Notes: generated by a model from the sequence alone, not told the origin. 64,000 nucleotides of DNA from Amycolatopsis cihanbeyliensis (GCF_006715045.1 NZ_VFML01000002.1:744001-808000); one strand, 5' to 3'. Counted from the first letter of the stretch, positions 55,326-64,000 are shown. Program-made: numbers and translations.

Positions 55326-55445
55326 CACCGTCCTCCTTGCCTCGGACCAGTATGCGTGCCGAGCGAAACTCGTTCGCACCCTGAGGGAATATTTAGTAGG
55401 GCTATGCAAGTTGGTGCCGGGCGGGACACGACTGGTGGGAGATGG

Positions 55446-56687
55446 ATGAGCACGTACACGGAGGAAAGACCGGCAACCGACAACCGGCCCCCCAGCACCG
55501 TCCGCTACGCGCTCATCCTCGGCGGGCTCACCGCGTTCGGACCGCTGTCCATCGACATGTACCTGCCCGCACTGCCCACGATGAGCGGCGACCTGCGAGC
55601 GTCGAGCTCCACGTTGCAGCTCACCCTCACCGCGTTCTTCATCGGGCTCGCGCTCGGCCAGCTGGTGATCGGCCCGCTGTCCGACGCCTTCGGCCGGCGC
55701 AGGCCGTTGCTGATCGGGATCACCATCTACGCCACGGCCTCGGTGCTCTGCGCGCTCAGCCCGTCGGCGGAGCTGCTCATCGCCGCGCGCGGGTTGCAGG
55801 CGATCGGGGCCTCGGCCGGCATGGTGGTCGCCCGCGCCACCGTGCGGGACCTGTTCGGCGGGACCGCGATGACCCGGTTCTTCTCCATGCTGATACTGGT
55901 CACCGGGCTGGCACCGATCCTGGCGCCGGTGGTCGGCGGCCAGGTACTGAACTGGACCTCATGGCGCGGGGTGTTCCTGGTGCTCACCGGGTTCGGCGTG
56001 CTGCTGCTGATCGTCGCGGCGCTCGCGCTGCCCGAGCCGCTGCCACCGTGGCGGCGCACGCCCGCCAGGCTGGGTGCGGCGGCCCGGACCTACCTGGCGC
56101 TGCTACGGGACCGAGCGTTCCTCGGCTACGCCCTCGCCTCCGGGTTGGTACTGGCCGGCTTGTTCGCCTACATCGCGGGTTCCTCGTTCGTGCTGCAGGA
56201 CGTGTACGGGCTGAGCCCGCAGCAGTACAGCCTGGTGTTCGGGGCGAACGGGATCGGGATCGTGCTGCTGGGCCAGGTGAACGGCCGGATCGTCGGCCGG
56301 TTCCCGGAACGGGTGCTGCTGCGGACCGGTCTGCTGGTCGGCGCGGCCAGCGCGCTGGCGATGGTGCTCGGGCTCAGCCTCGGGCTCGGGCTGATCGCCC
56401 TGCTGCCACCACTGTTCCTGATCATCTCCAGCATCGGGCTCACCATGCCGAACATCACCTCGCTCGCACTCACCGACCACCCGCGGACCGCGGGTGCGGC
56501 CTCGGCGCTGCTGGGGGTGCTGCAGTTCGTGCTCGGCGGGGTGGCATCCCCCCTGGTCGGGCTCGGCGGAACCTCCTCGGCACTGCCGATGGCGTTGATC
56601 ATGGCGAGCTTCGGGCTACTCGCGCTGCTGGTGTACAGCCTGATGACCCGGCGCGGGGCGGCGCAGCCGTTGCCCGCGACGGCGTAG
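55446..56687 (+). CDS. Bcr/CflA-family MFS drug exporter
   Basis: 413 residues from ATG 55446 (GGGAGATGG upstream). It has LGGLTAFGPLSIDMYLPALPT, IGPLSDAFGRRRPLL (motif A), and VTGLAPILAPVVGG, with 12 hydrophobic segments, matching Bcr/CflA proton-driven exporters. It is divergent from the PucR gene and convergent with the FAD reductase; their ends are one base apart. Confidence 0.92.
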   Translation: MSTYTEERPATDNRPPSTVRYALILGGLTAFGPLSIDMYLPALPTMSGDLRASSSTLQLTLTAFFIGLALGQLVIGPLSDAFGRRRPLLIGITIYATASVLCALSPSAELLIAARGLQAIGASAGMVVARATVRDLFGGTAMTRFFSMLILVTGLAPILAPVVGGQVLNWTSWRGVFLVLTGFGVLLLIVAALALPEPLPPWRRTPARLGAAARTYLALLRDRAFLGYALASGLVLAGLFAYIAGSSFVLQDVYGLSPQQYSLVFGANGIGIVLLGQVNGRIVGRFPERVLLRTGLLVGAASALAMVLGLSLGLGLIALLPPLFLIISSIGLTMPNITSLALTDHPRTAGAASALLGVLQFVLGGVASPLVGLGGTSSALPMALIMASFGLLALLVYSLMTRRGAAQPLPATA

Positions 56688-56688
56688 C

Positions 56689-57924
56689 TCAGCCGGCCTG
56701 GCCTGCCAGTTCCGCCAGGTCCGCGTGCCGGAGGCGGTCGGCATCGACCGGGATCTGCTGGTCCACCAGCGCCTGGAGGGCGTCCCCGTGCTCCCACACG
56801 TTCACGTTCAGCGCTGCGGTCACCTGGCCACGCACCATCCAGAAGGCGATGAACTCGCGGGTGTGCAGCTCGCCGCGGATCACCAGCTCGTCGGCGTCCG
56901 GATCGGCCAGCCCGCGGTACTCGCAGCCGAGGTCGTACTGGTCGGAGAAGAAGTACGGCACCCGCAGATACGGCTCGTGTGCCCCGAGCAGGTTGCCCGC
57001 GACATGGCCGCCCTGGTGTTTGGCGTTCGCCCAGTGCTCGACCCGCACCCGCCTGCCGTAGCGCGGGTGGAAGTGGGCGGCCACATCGCCGGCCGCGTAC
57101 ACGTCCGGGGCCGCGGTGCGCAGGCCCGCGTCCACCCGGACGGCGCCGTCATCGGCCAGTTCGAGACCGGCCGCGTGGGCAAGTGCCACCCGCGGGGCCG
57201 CGCCCACCGCGACCAGCACCACGTCCGCCGCGAGCTCGGTGCCGTCGCTCAGCCGGACCCCGCGCACCCCCTCCGGGCCACCGGTGAACTCGGTGACCTG
57301 CGCGCCGAGCCGCCACCGCACCCCGTGGTCGGTGTGCAGCTCGCGGAACACCGCCGAGATATCCTCGCCGAGCACGTCCCGCAGCGGGGCCGCGGCCTGG
57401 TCCAGCACCGTGACCTCCGCTCCATGCTTGCGCGCGGCGGCCGCGGCCTCGGTGCCGATCCAGCCCGCCCCGACGACCACCACCCGTTCCGCCTCGGACA
57501 GCGCCGAGCGCAGCGCGAGCGAGTCCTCCAGGCTGCGCAGGGTGCGCAGGCCGGGCAGGTCGCTACCGGGTACCGGGAGCGACCGCGGGTAGGAGCCGGT
57601 GGCCAGCAACAGCCGGTCGTAGCGGTGGTGCTCGCCCGCGGCGTCGAAGACCTGCCGGGAGCCGAGCTCGATCCGGGTGGCGGCCACGCCCGCCCGCAGG
57701 TCGATGTCGTGCGCGGCGTAGAAGCCATCCTCGTGCACCCAGTCCGGTTCGTCGGTGTCGCCCAGCAGCACCGCCTTGGACAGCGGCGGCAGTTCGTACG
57801 GGCGGTGCGGCTCGGCCGCCAGGACCAGCACGTCACCGGAATAGCCCTGCGCACGCAGGGCACTCGCCGCGGAGGCGCCGGCAAGGCCGCCGCCGATGAT
57901 CACGATTCGCTCGGGTTCGGACAT
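56689..57924 (-). CDS. FAD-dependent ferredoxin/rubredoxin-type reductase
   Basis: 411 residues from ATG 57924. It has IVIIGGGLAGASAASALRAQG, GHHRY-type linker and LLLATGSYPR, a second nucleotide motif VVVVGAGWIGTEAAAAARKHG for NAD(P)H, and VYAAGDVAAHFHPRYGRRVRVEHWANA. This is the order of rhodocoxin/putidaredoxin reductases that feed electrons to cytochrome P450 or oxygenase systems. No ferredoxin or P450 is adjacent in the window. Confidence 0.9.
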   Translation of the reverse strand: MSEPERIVIIGGGLAGASAASALRAQGYSGDVLVLAAEPHRPYELPPLSKAVLLGDTDEPDWVHEDGFYAAHDIDLRAGVAATRIELGSRQVFDAAGEHHRYDRLLLATGSYPRSLPVPGSDLPGLRTLRSLEDSLALRSALSEAERVVVVGAGWIGTEAAAAARKHGAEVTVLDQAAAPLRDVLGEDISAVFRELHTDHGVRWRLGAQVTEFTGGPEGVRGVRLSDGTELAADVVLVAVGAAPRVALAHAAGLELADDGAVRVDAGLRTAAPDVYAAGDVAAHFHPRYGRRVRVEHWANAKHQGGHVAGNLLGAHEPYLRVPYFFSDQYDLGCEYRGLADPDADELVIRGELHTREFIAFWMVRGQVTAALNVNVWEHGDALQALVDQQIPVDADRLRHADLAELAGQAG

Positions 57925-58121
57925 GGACGACTCCCTCGGCAAGAGTGGCGCACCTCACTGCGAACACCCCCGACGCTACCGCGCGGCACAGGTCGCGGGC
58001 AGCACGGCAGGCGAACGATCCGGGCGGGCAAGGAATTTCCGACAACCGCGTCACGCGGATCGGGCACCTCCGTCTCCCCTGCGCACGCAGCAGAACCCGA
58101 GACGGACGAGGGGCGATTGCC

Positions 58122-58328
58122 GTGACGGCGCGGGACGAATGGGCGATCAGCTGCCGAGACCTTGCCGGCAGGCGACGGGAGCTCACCGTGTTCGTGAGCA
58201 GCGACCGCGTGGTACTCGTCGCGCCACCGGGCGAGGCGGCGATCCTCGCCCCATTGGACGTCGGCAGGTTGCGCGCCGCCCTGCGGGACGCGGTGGTGGC
58301 GGCCGGGCAGCCGGCCGCGGAACTGTAA
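58122..58328 (+). CDS. small hypothetical protein, 68 residues
   Basis: It begins at GTG 58122 with GAGGGGCG upstream. It reads TARDEWAISCRDLAGRRREL, then VFVSSDRVVLVAPPGEAAIL and a helix with RLRAALRDAVVAA. A compact alpha/beta protein with no known family. It ends 50 bases before the operator region of the acyl-CoA reductase. Confidence 0.6.
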   Translation: MTARDEWAISCRDLAGRRRELTVFVSSDRVVLVAPPGEAAILAPLDVGRLRAALRDAVVAAGQPAAEL

Positions 58329-58346
58329 CTCTGGTGACCGCTTTAC

Positions 58347-58385
58347 CTACTAGAGAGTAGATAGTGTCATCATCTAGGTGATGAC
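58347..58385. promoter_or_regulatory. two palindromes over the start of the acyl-CoA reductase gene
   Basis: The first is CTACT-AGAG-AGTAG (58347-58360). The second, GTCATCA-TCTAGG-TGATGAC (58366-58385), pairs at nine of ten positions and covers the start codon. TAGATA (58358-58363) between them could be the -10. A repressor bound here would block both transcription and ribosome access. No regulator gene is adjacent. Confidence 0.6.
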
Positions 58386-60375
58386 GAACTACTTCGTGAC
58401 GGGGGCGACCGGATTCATCGGACGCCGGCTGGTGGCGCGGCTGCTCGAGCGGCAGGAGACCGGCACCGTGTACGCGCTGGTCCGGGAAACCTCGCGGGGC
58501 AAGCTGAGCGCGTTGGCCAGGGAATGGCCGGGTTCGGAACGGCTGATTCCGGTCACCGGTGAGCTCACCGAGGACGCGCTCGGGGTCGACGTCACGGAGT
58601 TGCGGCGGATCGACCACGTCGTACACCTCGCCGCGAGCTATGACCTCACCGCCGACGAGGCGACCAACCGTGCGGCCAATGTGGACGGCACGCGCAACGT
58701 GCTCACCTTCGCGAGGACCGTGCGCGCAGGCCGCCTGCACCACGTCTCCTCCGTCGCCGTGGCAGGCGACCATCGGGGGCGGTTCACCGAATCGGACTTC
58801 GACCTGGGGCAGGGCTTCGGTTCCCCGTACCACGCGACGAAGTTCGAGGCCGAACGGTTGGTGCGGGAGCAGGACGCCGTGCCCTACACCGTGTACCGAC
58901 CATCCGCGGTGGTCGGCGACTCGCGCACCGGCGAGATGGACAAGATCGACGGGCCGTACTACTTCCTGCCCGCGATCTCGCGGCTCGCCGCGCTCCCCTC
59001 CCGGTTGCCGCTGGCCGGTCCGGACCTCGGCGCCACCAACCTGGTTCCGGTGGACTACGTGGTCGAGGCCATGGACCACCTGATGCACCACGAGGCGCCT
59101 TCCGGTGCCACCTACCACCTGGGCGCGCCGCGCCCGCAACCGTTGCACGAGGTGTACAACGCCTTCGCCGGGGTGGCGGGGGCGCCACTGATCGGGACCG
59201 CCCTGCCCGGCGCCGCCTCGACGGCGCTGCGCGCGGCAGGCGGCAGGCTCGCCGGACTCACCGCGGCCGGGATCGACCGGCTGCCCGGCGGCCGGGCCGC
59301 CCGCGCGGCCGTGCTCGCCGAACTGGGCATCCCGCTGGAGGTCCTGCCGCACCTGAGCATGGCGGTCGAGTTCGACACCGCCGCGACGGTGGCGGAACTG
59401 GCCGGCAGCGGCGTCGAGCTGCCCGCCCTGCGGGACTACGCCGGACCGCTGTACCAGTACTGGCGCGAGCAGCTCGATCCGGACCGGGCGCGACGCCGGG
59501 ACCCCCGTGGTGCGCTGCACGGCAGGACCGTGCTGATCACCGGGGCGTCCTCGGGAATCGGCAGGGCGACCGCGCTACAGGCCGCGCGACGGGGTGCGAC
59601 CGTGCTACTGGTAGCCAGGCGTGCCGAGGAGTTGGACGCGGTGCGCGGGGAGATCCTCGACGCGGGCGGGTCGGCGGCGGCGTACCCCTGTGACCTCACC
59701 GAGGACGGCGCGGTGGACGCGCTGGTCAAGGACGTGCTCGCCGAGCACGGCGGGGTGGACATGCTGGTCAACAACGCCGGCCGGTCGATCCGCCGCTCGG
59801 TCCTGCGGTCCACCGAGCGCTTCCACGACTTCGAGCGCACCATGGCGATCAACTACTTCGGTCCGGTCCGGCTGGCGCTCGGCCTGCTGCCCTCGATGGA
59901 GCGGCGGCGCTTCGGGCACATCGTGAACGTCACCACGCAGGGCCTGCAGACCGACACCCCGCGGTTCTCGGCATACCTGGCTTCCAAGGCAGCACTGGAG
60001 GAGTTCGGCCTGGCCGCGGGCAGGGAGACCCTTTCCGATGGCATCACCTTCAGCTCGGTCCGGATGCCGCTGGTGCGCACCGAGATGATCGCCCCCACCG
60101 GTTTGTACCGGACGTTGCCCTCCAGCAGCCCGGAACGCGCCGCCGCCCTGGTGATCAAGGCACTGGAGCAGCGACCGCAGATCGTCGACCTGCCCGAGGG
60201 ACGGGCCGCCGCCCTCGCCGGCCGCACCGTCCCCCGGCTCGCCCGGCTGGCCGCCAACCTGGCGTACAACCTGGTCCCCGAATCCGCACCCGAACTGCGC
60301 CACCTCCCGCACCGCCCGCCGTTGGCCGCCCTCGCCGCCACCGCGACCCGCCTCCTCTGGCGCCGCCGCCCCTGA
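58381..60375 (+). CDS. fatty acyl-CoA reductase, extended SDR plus classical SDR (AcrA1-like)
   Basis: 664 residues from ATG 58381 (a GTG just before it is possible). The N-terminal extended SDR has FVTGATGFIGRRLVARLLE, HLAASYDL, SPYHATKFEAE with Tyr and Lys, and VDYVVEAMDHLM. The C-terminal SDR starts near residue 385 with TVLITGASSGIGRATALQA and has YLASKAALEEFG. This two-domain form is the mycobacterial AcrA1/FcrA type, which reduces fatty acyl-CoA to aldehyde and alcohol for wax esters. Function here is inferred from that order. Confidence 0.9.
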   Translation: MTNYFVTGATGFIGRRLVARLLERQETGTVYALVRETSRGKLSALAREWPGSERLIPVTGELTEDALGVDVTELRRIDHVVHLAASYDLTADEATNRAANVDGTRNVLTFARTVRAGRLHHVSSVAVAGDHRGRFTESDFDLGQGFGSPYHATKFEAERLVREQDAVPYTVYRPSAVVGDSRTGEMDKIDGPYYFLPAISRLAALPSRLPLAGPDLGATNLVPVDYVVEAMDHLMHHEAPSGATYHLGAPRPQPLHEVYNAFAGVAGAPLIGTALPGAASTALRAAGGRLAGLTAAGIDRLPGGRAARAAVLAELGIPLEVLPHLSMAVEFDTAATVAELAGSGVELPALRDYAGPLYQYWREQLDPDRARRRDPRGALHGRTVLITGASSGIGRATALQAARRGATVLLVARRAEELDAVRGEILDAGGSAAAYPCDLTEDGAVDALVKDVLAEHGGVDMLVNNAGRSIRRSVLRSTERFHDFERTMAINYFGPVRLALGLLPSMERRRFGHIVNVTTQGLQTDTPRFSAYLASKAALEEFGLAAGRETLSDGITFSSVRMPLVRTEMIAPTGLYRTLPSSSPERAAALVIKALEQRPQIVDLPEGRAAALAGRTVPRLARLAANLAYNLVPESAPELRHLPHRPPLAALAATATRLLWRRRP

Positions 60376-60393
60376 CCTCCCCGCGCGTTGCTC

Positions 60394-60477
60394 CCCACGC
60401 GCGCGTGTTTGCTGCTCACGTAACCGTGTTGGCCATTCATGTAACCGAGTTTGCCGTTCGCGTTGGCGAGTTTGCCG
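60394..60477 (-). repeat. 21-bp tandem repeat array, four units
   Basis: Read on the minus strand, units begin at 60477, 60456, 60435 and 60414 with CGGCAAACTCG, CGGCAAACTCG, TGGCCAACACG and CAGCAAACACG. The array starts 19 bases after the end of the reductase gene. The rest of the interval to 60735 holds no gene; its last 100 bases are AT-richer and carry the promoter region of the HNH remnant. Confidence 0.88.
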
Positions 60478-60735
60478 CGCGCGGGGAAGAGATGGGGGGA
60501 TGCGGGAGACGGGGCGGCTCGGGGTTGGGTCTCGGGCACGCCTTCGGCGCCCCGTGAGGCACTGGCGCACCCCGCATCACCCCTGGCAGGCCTGTTCACC
60601 AGCGCCAGCACCCCACGGAACGAGACTCTTCATCTCGCCTCGACCTGGTTGTTTCGAACACACATTCGGGTGAAAACCAATCAGTAACACCACATCCAGA
60701 ACATTCCCCTCGAGTATTTCGATATCATTGAGGGC

Positions 60736-61282
60736 GTGGAAAGATACCGTTCCGACCCACATACGGATCCCCCGGACGACGACAGAACCCCCGCGGACAT
60801 ACTGGATACTTTGGAAGCCAACGAGCGGGTGATCGCTCGGGCCGAGGCGCGGAGGGCGGTGGTGCTACTGGCCCGGTTCGCCCGGGAGGGTGGGGTGCGG
60901 GAGTCGGTGGTGAAGGAGGTGGCCGGGCGGGTGTGTACCCGGCCATCCGACGGATCTGGGACGCACTCGGTATCGGCCCACGGCGGCGTTGGATGAGTTC
61001 GTGCGAGTACGCGACCGCGAATGCCGAGGCATCGGATGCCACCGACCCACCCAACGCTGCCAGAACGACCACACCACCGGGTGAGCCCAAGGCGCCACCA
61101 CCAACGCGAGGGAGTTGGTCGGGTACCGCGAACGAGATCACCACCTCAAAAACCTACCCGGATGGACCTACAAAGTCACTGACAGCACACCCACCATCAC
61201 CACACCCCACGGCGACGTACACACCAACCCACCCCAACCCCTCCACAAACCCCTCACCCCAGACGACACCCCACCCTTCTGA
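60736..61282 (+). pseudogene. 13E12/DUF222-HNH endonuclease remnant
   Basis: The start, ERYRSDPHTDPPDDDRTPADILDTLEANERVIARAEARRAVVLLARFA, is the N-terminus of 13E12-type proteins. About 85 residues in, the frame breaks. From about 60994 another frame reads LDEFVRVRDRECRGIGCHRP, then QNDHTTG followed by a stop codon, then ATTNARELVGYRERDHHLKNLPGW to a stop at 61280. This is the HNH end of the same family, with the whole DUF222 body deleted and an internal stop. It cannot make an active nuclease. Confidence 0.75.
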
Positions 61283-61286
61283 TGGC

Positions 61287-62450
61287 TCAGGCGAACAGGA
61301 ACTCCAGTTCGTCCGGCTCCTCGTAGGAACGGCGAGAAAGGTCGGCGGTGGCCAGATCGACATCCACCTTGGGCACCGGCTGCGGACGCTCGCATATCAC
61401 GAACGCGGTGGCGCAGTAGTCGTCGATCCGCTCGAAGAGTCCGCTGGCGATCACCGGGCCATCGTGCAGCCGCTGGATGCCGTTGCCGGCTACCTTGCCT
61501 TCGGCGATCGCTCGCTCCAACCGGTCTTGCTCACCTTCAAGAAAGTGGTCGGCGCCGATCTGCTGGATGGTGACCCGCAACTGGTCGGTGAACACGATCG
61601 GATCCAGTACATGCCAACGGTAGCAGCCAACGAACTCCGGCAATGTTCCCAAACCGGACCCGGGCTCGCGCACCTCGAGCGGGACGCCGCCGTAGGGCGC
61701 GTGATGCGGACCCATCCCCCAGGCCGTGCCGACGTAGTCCTCGAGGCCGGTGCCGCAGATGGTCGGAAGCTCGGTGTCACCGTCCCGGTAGGCTTTCACC
61801 TCGCCCTCGCCATACCATGTTCCAGGGTCCAGCGGGCGCACGCCCAGCACGCAACCGAGGAACCGCCCAGGCCCGGTCAGCCCCTCGCAGATCACGAAAT
61901 CCTCGCGCGGCACCGTGGGGTTCTGCCGGCGGAAGCTCGCGTGCAGCCTGGCCGTCCCCGCCGTCTCCTCCAGGGTGTAGTCCACCTGGTAGTACAGCTT
62001 CACCGGCCGCGAAGAACCGTTGACGAACTCCGCGCGGAACCGGTCGCCGAAGGCCATCGGAATGAAGCTGTTGCAGCCACGCGCCTCCTGGATACTGGTC
62101 AGCGCGCTGGCGAAACCGACCGGCCTGCCGTGTGGCGCACCGAAGAAGTCCAGGCAGGGAACCGAGATGCTCGGCTCGTCCAGGTCGTCGTAGAACACCT
62201 CCAGGCAGAGCGCCCGGTTCTGCTCAGGTGGACCCGGGGGGAAGGTCATCCACACGTGCCGCACGGTTCCCGGGCCACGCAGATCGGCCAGCGTCACCCG
62301 CTCCCCCGGCTGGATGTCCCGGCTGGGCGCGCCCTTCCGGCCTGCCGCCGCGGTGCCACCGGCGCCACGCGCGCCGGTGGGGTTCTCGAAGGTGGCCGCC
62401 CGGGAATCGAGCTCGGTGGGAACGCGCGTCAGATCCGTGACATCGACCAT
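61287..62450 (-). CDS. DUF2961 protein, GH172-type glycoside hydrolase
   Basis: 387 residues. It has DIQPGERVTLADLRGPGTVRHVWMTFP, LRLEVFYDD-like strand, VPCLDFFGAPHG, CNSFIPMAFGDRFRAEFVN, and TICGTGLEDYVGTAWGMG with the conserved Glu-Asp. This family is GH172, whose members act on D-arabinofuranosyl or fructofuranosyl bonds. No signal peptide is seen, so it would act in the cytoplasm. It ends 4 bases from the HNH remnant. The substrate is not known. Confidence 0.82.
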   Translation of the reverse strand: MVDVTDLTRVPTELDSRAATFENPTGARGAGGTAAAGRKGAPSRDIQPGERVTLADLRGPGTVRHVWMTFPPGPPEQNRALCLEVFYDDLDEPSISVPCLDFFGAPHGRPVGFASALTSIQEARGCNSFIPMAFGDRFRAEFVNGSSRPVKLYYQVDYTLEETAGTARLHASFRRQNPTVPREDFVICEGLTGPGRFLGCVLGVRPLDPGTWYGEGEVKAYRDGDTELPTICGTGLEDYVGTAWGMGPHHAPYGGVPLEVREPGSGLGTLPEFVGCYRWHVLDPIVFTDQLRVTIQQIGADHFLEGEQDRLERAIAEGKVAGNGIQRLHDGPVIASGLFERIDDYCATAFVICERPQPVPKVDVDLATADLSRRSYEEPDELEFLFA

Positions 62451-62502
62451 GCACGCAACGTATCAGCGGATGTGCAGCCGGCGAAAAGGGCCGGGCAACC
62501 GC

Positions 62503-63744
62503 TCATGCGCCGAGCAGGCCCTTCGCGATGTGGGTCACCTGGATCTCGTTGCTGCCCGCGTAGATCATCAACGACTTCGCGTCCCTGGCCAGTTGCTCCA
62601 CCCGGTACTCGGCCATGTAGCCGTTGCCGCCGAAAAGCTGGACCGCCTCCATGGCGACCTCGGTGGCCGCCTCCGAGGAGTACATCTTCATCGCCGAGGC
62701 CTCGGCGAAGGTCGGCAGGGTGCCCGCGCGCAGCATCTCGATGGTCCGGAAGACCATGTTCTGCACGTTGAGCCTGGCGACCTCCATCTTCGCCAGCTTG
62801 TACTGGATCAGCTGGAAGCGTCCGATCTCCTGACCCCACAGGGTGCGGCTGTTCGCGTAGTCCACGCACAGCCGGTGACACTCGTTGATGATCCCGAGCG
62901 ACAGCGCGGCGACGCCCATGCGCTCGAAAGAGAAACTCTCCCGCGCGCTGTCCTTCCCGTCGCCGCCCTTGTGCTCCTCGGTCTCGCCAAGTAACCGGTC
63001 CTTCCCCAGCCGGACGTTGTCGAAGAACAGTTCCCCGGTCGGCGAGGAGTTCATACCCATCTTCTTGAACGGCTTGGACTGGATGAGACCGTCCATTCCG
63101 GAGTCCAGCACGAAGGTGAGCACCTTGCGGTCCCGCACCGGGGCGCCGTCACCCTCATCCAGCTTGGCGTAGACGACGATGGTGTCGGCATACGGACCGT
63201 TCGTGATGAAGGTCTTCCGCCCGTTGAGGACATAGGAGTCGCCGTCCCTCCGGACATAGGTCTTCATCCCACCGAAGGCGTCCGAACCGGAGTCCGGCTC
63301 GGTGATCGCCCAGGCGCCGACCTTGTCGAAGGTGGCCAGGCCGGGCAGCCAGCGTTCCTGCTGCGCCAACGTCCCCCTGGACAGGATGGTGGCCCCGGTG
63401 AGCCCGATGCTGACCCCGATCGAGGCCACGATGCCGAGACTCACCCCGGCCAGCTCGCTGATCGCGATCAGCGCCATGCCCTCCTGGCCGCCGAGCCCGA
63501 ACCCGAGGCCGTCACCGGAGGACTTCGACTCCGCTGCCTCCCTGGCTCGGCGGCTGTCCAGAAGCTTCCCGACAGCCTCCCGTGCCATGGTGTCCACGCC
63601 GAAGGACGCGAACAGCTTGCGGATGACCTCGTACGGCGGTAGCTCGCCGCTCTCCAGCGCGTCAGCACGCGGCCGGATCTCCTTGTCGACGAACTCCCGG
63701 ACCGCGTCCCTGATCAGCAGATCGGTCTCGGACCACTCGATCAT
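62503..63744 (-). CDS. acyl-CoA dehydrogenase
   Basis: 413 residues. It has WAITEPDSGSDAFGGMKT for FAD binding, GRKTFITNGPYAD, MGMNSSPTGELFFDNVRL, and the C-terminal QLFGGNGYMAEYRVEQLARDAK and YAGSNEIQ, where the Glu is in a position near the catalytic base. It oxidises acyl-CoA to 2-enoyl-CoA. It is preceded by 10 bases by the end of an SDR, with which it is likely cotranscribed. Confidence 0.93.
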   Translation of the reverse strand: MIEWSETDLLIRDAVREFVDKEIRPRADALESGELPPYEVIRKLFASFGVDTMAREAVGKLLDSRRAREAAESKSSGDGLGFGLGGQEGMALIAISELAGVSLGIVASIGVSIGLTGATILSRGTLAQQERWLPGLATFDKVGAWAITEPDSGSDAFGGMKTYVRRDGDSYVLNGRKTFITNGPYADTIVVYAKLDEGDGAPVRDRKVLTFVLDSGMDGLIQSKPFKKMGMNSSPTGELFFDNVRLGKDRLLGETEEHKGGDGKDSARESFSFERMGVAALSLGIINECHRLCVDYANSRTLWGQEIGRFQLIQYKLAKMEVARLNVQNMVFRTIEMLRAGTLPTFAEASAMKMYSSEAATEVAMEAVQLFGGNGYMAEYRVEQLARDAKSLMIYAGSNEIQVTHIAKGLLGA

Positions 63745-63754
63745 GAATCCACCC

Positions 63755-64000
63755 CTAACCCGGCAGGCGCTCGGCGATGTCGTCGATCCGCCACGGCCCC
63801 TCGGTTTCGATCGTCTTCACGTCGTGCCAGCCGGCGAGCTCGGAGATCGCCTCGCCCTGCACGGCGAACACCTTGCCGCTGATCGGGCACTTCTCCGTGG
63901 CGAGGTAGGCAACCAGCGGGGAGATGTTGGCCGGGCTGAACGCGTCGAACTCGCCCTCCTCCACCTCCTGCGCGAAGATCGCCCCCATTCCGGGGGTGGC
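63755..64000 (-). CDS. SDR family protein, C-terminal end only
   Basis: The frame is open to base 64000; 81 residues and the stop are seen. ANISPLVAYLATEKCPISGKVFAVQGEAISELAGW is the end of the SDRs found beside acyl-CoA dehydrogenases (with a C-terminal GWHDVKTIETEGPW region typical of the hydroxyacyl-CoA type). The start and the catalytic part lie outside the window. Confidence 0.8.
   Translation of the reverse strand, partial: ATPGMGAIFAQEVEEGEFDAFSPANISPLVAYLATEKCPISGKVFAVQGEAISELAGWHDVKTIETEGPWRIDDIAERLPG

Noticed and set aside
60394..60477. Coding gene for a heptapeptide-repeat protein
   Set aside because: The frame is conserved between arrays, but no start codon, ribosome binding site or flanking coding sequence supports translation.

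Overview
The window is 64 kb of very GC-rich DNA with strongly GC-biased third codon positions, and most genes have long GC-rich shadow frames. The gene set is that of a filamentous actinomycete, probably of the Pseudonocardiales (Amycolatopsis, Saccharomonospora or Prauserella-like). Pointers are an AfsR/SARP-type regulator, an F420-type (DDN-like) oxidoreductase, a two-domain fatty acyl-CoA reductase of the mycobacterial AcrA1 type, many TetR regulators and FadD/acyl-CoA genes, a 13E12-type HNH remnant, and dispersed palindromic and 21-bp tandem repeats. The genus is an inference from content and not proven. No rRNA, tRNA or CRISPR array was seen.

Layout. 1-7.8 kb: a partial GT39 membrane glycosyltransferase, an ArsR regulator, an acyltransferase-3 protein, and a molybdopterin oxidoreductase coupled to an alpha/beta hydrolase, with a divergent TetR that looks leaderless. 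7.8-10.35 kb: a decayed accessory patch with fragments of a methyltransferase and a primase/polymerase-like protein, a Cys-rich ORF and a frameshifted HTH/beta-barrel gene. 10.4-14.2 kb: a housekeeping run (lpd, plsC-like, small protein, F420-type enzyme, threonine dehydratase). 14.7-18.9 kb: TetR and MMPL exporter, whose end overlaps a convergent MFS exporter. 19.3-28.5 kb: the centrepiece, a translationally coupled FAAL - multidomain PKS - antigen-85-fold esterase operon. 28.5-30.2 kb: remnants (DUF222, frameshifted DUF1062, possible transposase), a 21-bp repeat array and a GNAT gene. 30.2-33.3 kb: a SARP-NB-ARC-TPR regulator with a divergent tiny transcription unit. 33.3-38 kb: a tightly coupled five-gene operon (SDR, APH-like, histidine phosphatase, SMP-30, MFS). 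38.2-43.4 kb: HTH protein with leader ORF, acyl-CoA synthetase under a perfect palindromic operator, family-A polymerase-like protein, lipoprotein. 43.5-55.3 kb: HrpA, then an oxidative catabolic set (lactate-monooxygenase-like, dimethylformamidase-like, GMC oxidoreductase with a Tat-exported partner, PucR regulator). 55.4-64 kb: Bcr/CflA exporter, FAD reductase, acyl-CoA reductase, HNH pseudogene, GH172/DUF2961 protein, acyl-CoA dehydrogenase, partial SDR.

How it fits together. The 19-28.5 kb operon resembles the FadD32-Pks13 pair that makes mycolic acids, followed by an enzyme with the mycolyltransferase (Ag85) fold. Here the PKS also carries DH and KR domains, a third carrier domain without its serine, and an esterase without a signal peptide. 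I infer a reduced, activated-acyl lipid rather than a mycolate. Other lipid genes in the window (two more FadD/reductase-type loci, ACAD, SDRs, GH172) are compatible with active lipid metabolism but are not proven to act with it.

Starts were chosen by ribosome binding sites, overlap with the preceding gene and family N-termini. All family names come from motif recognition without database searches.
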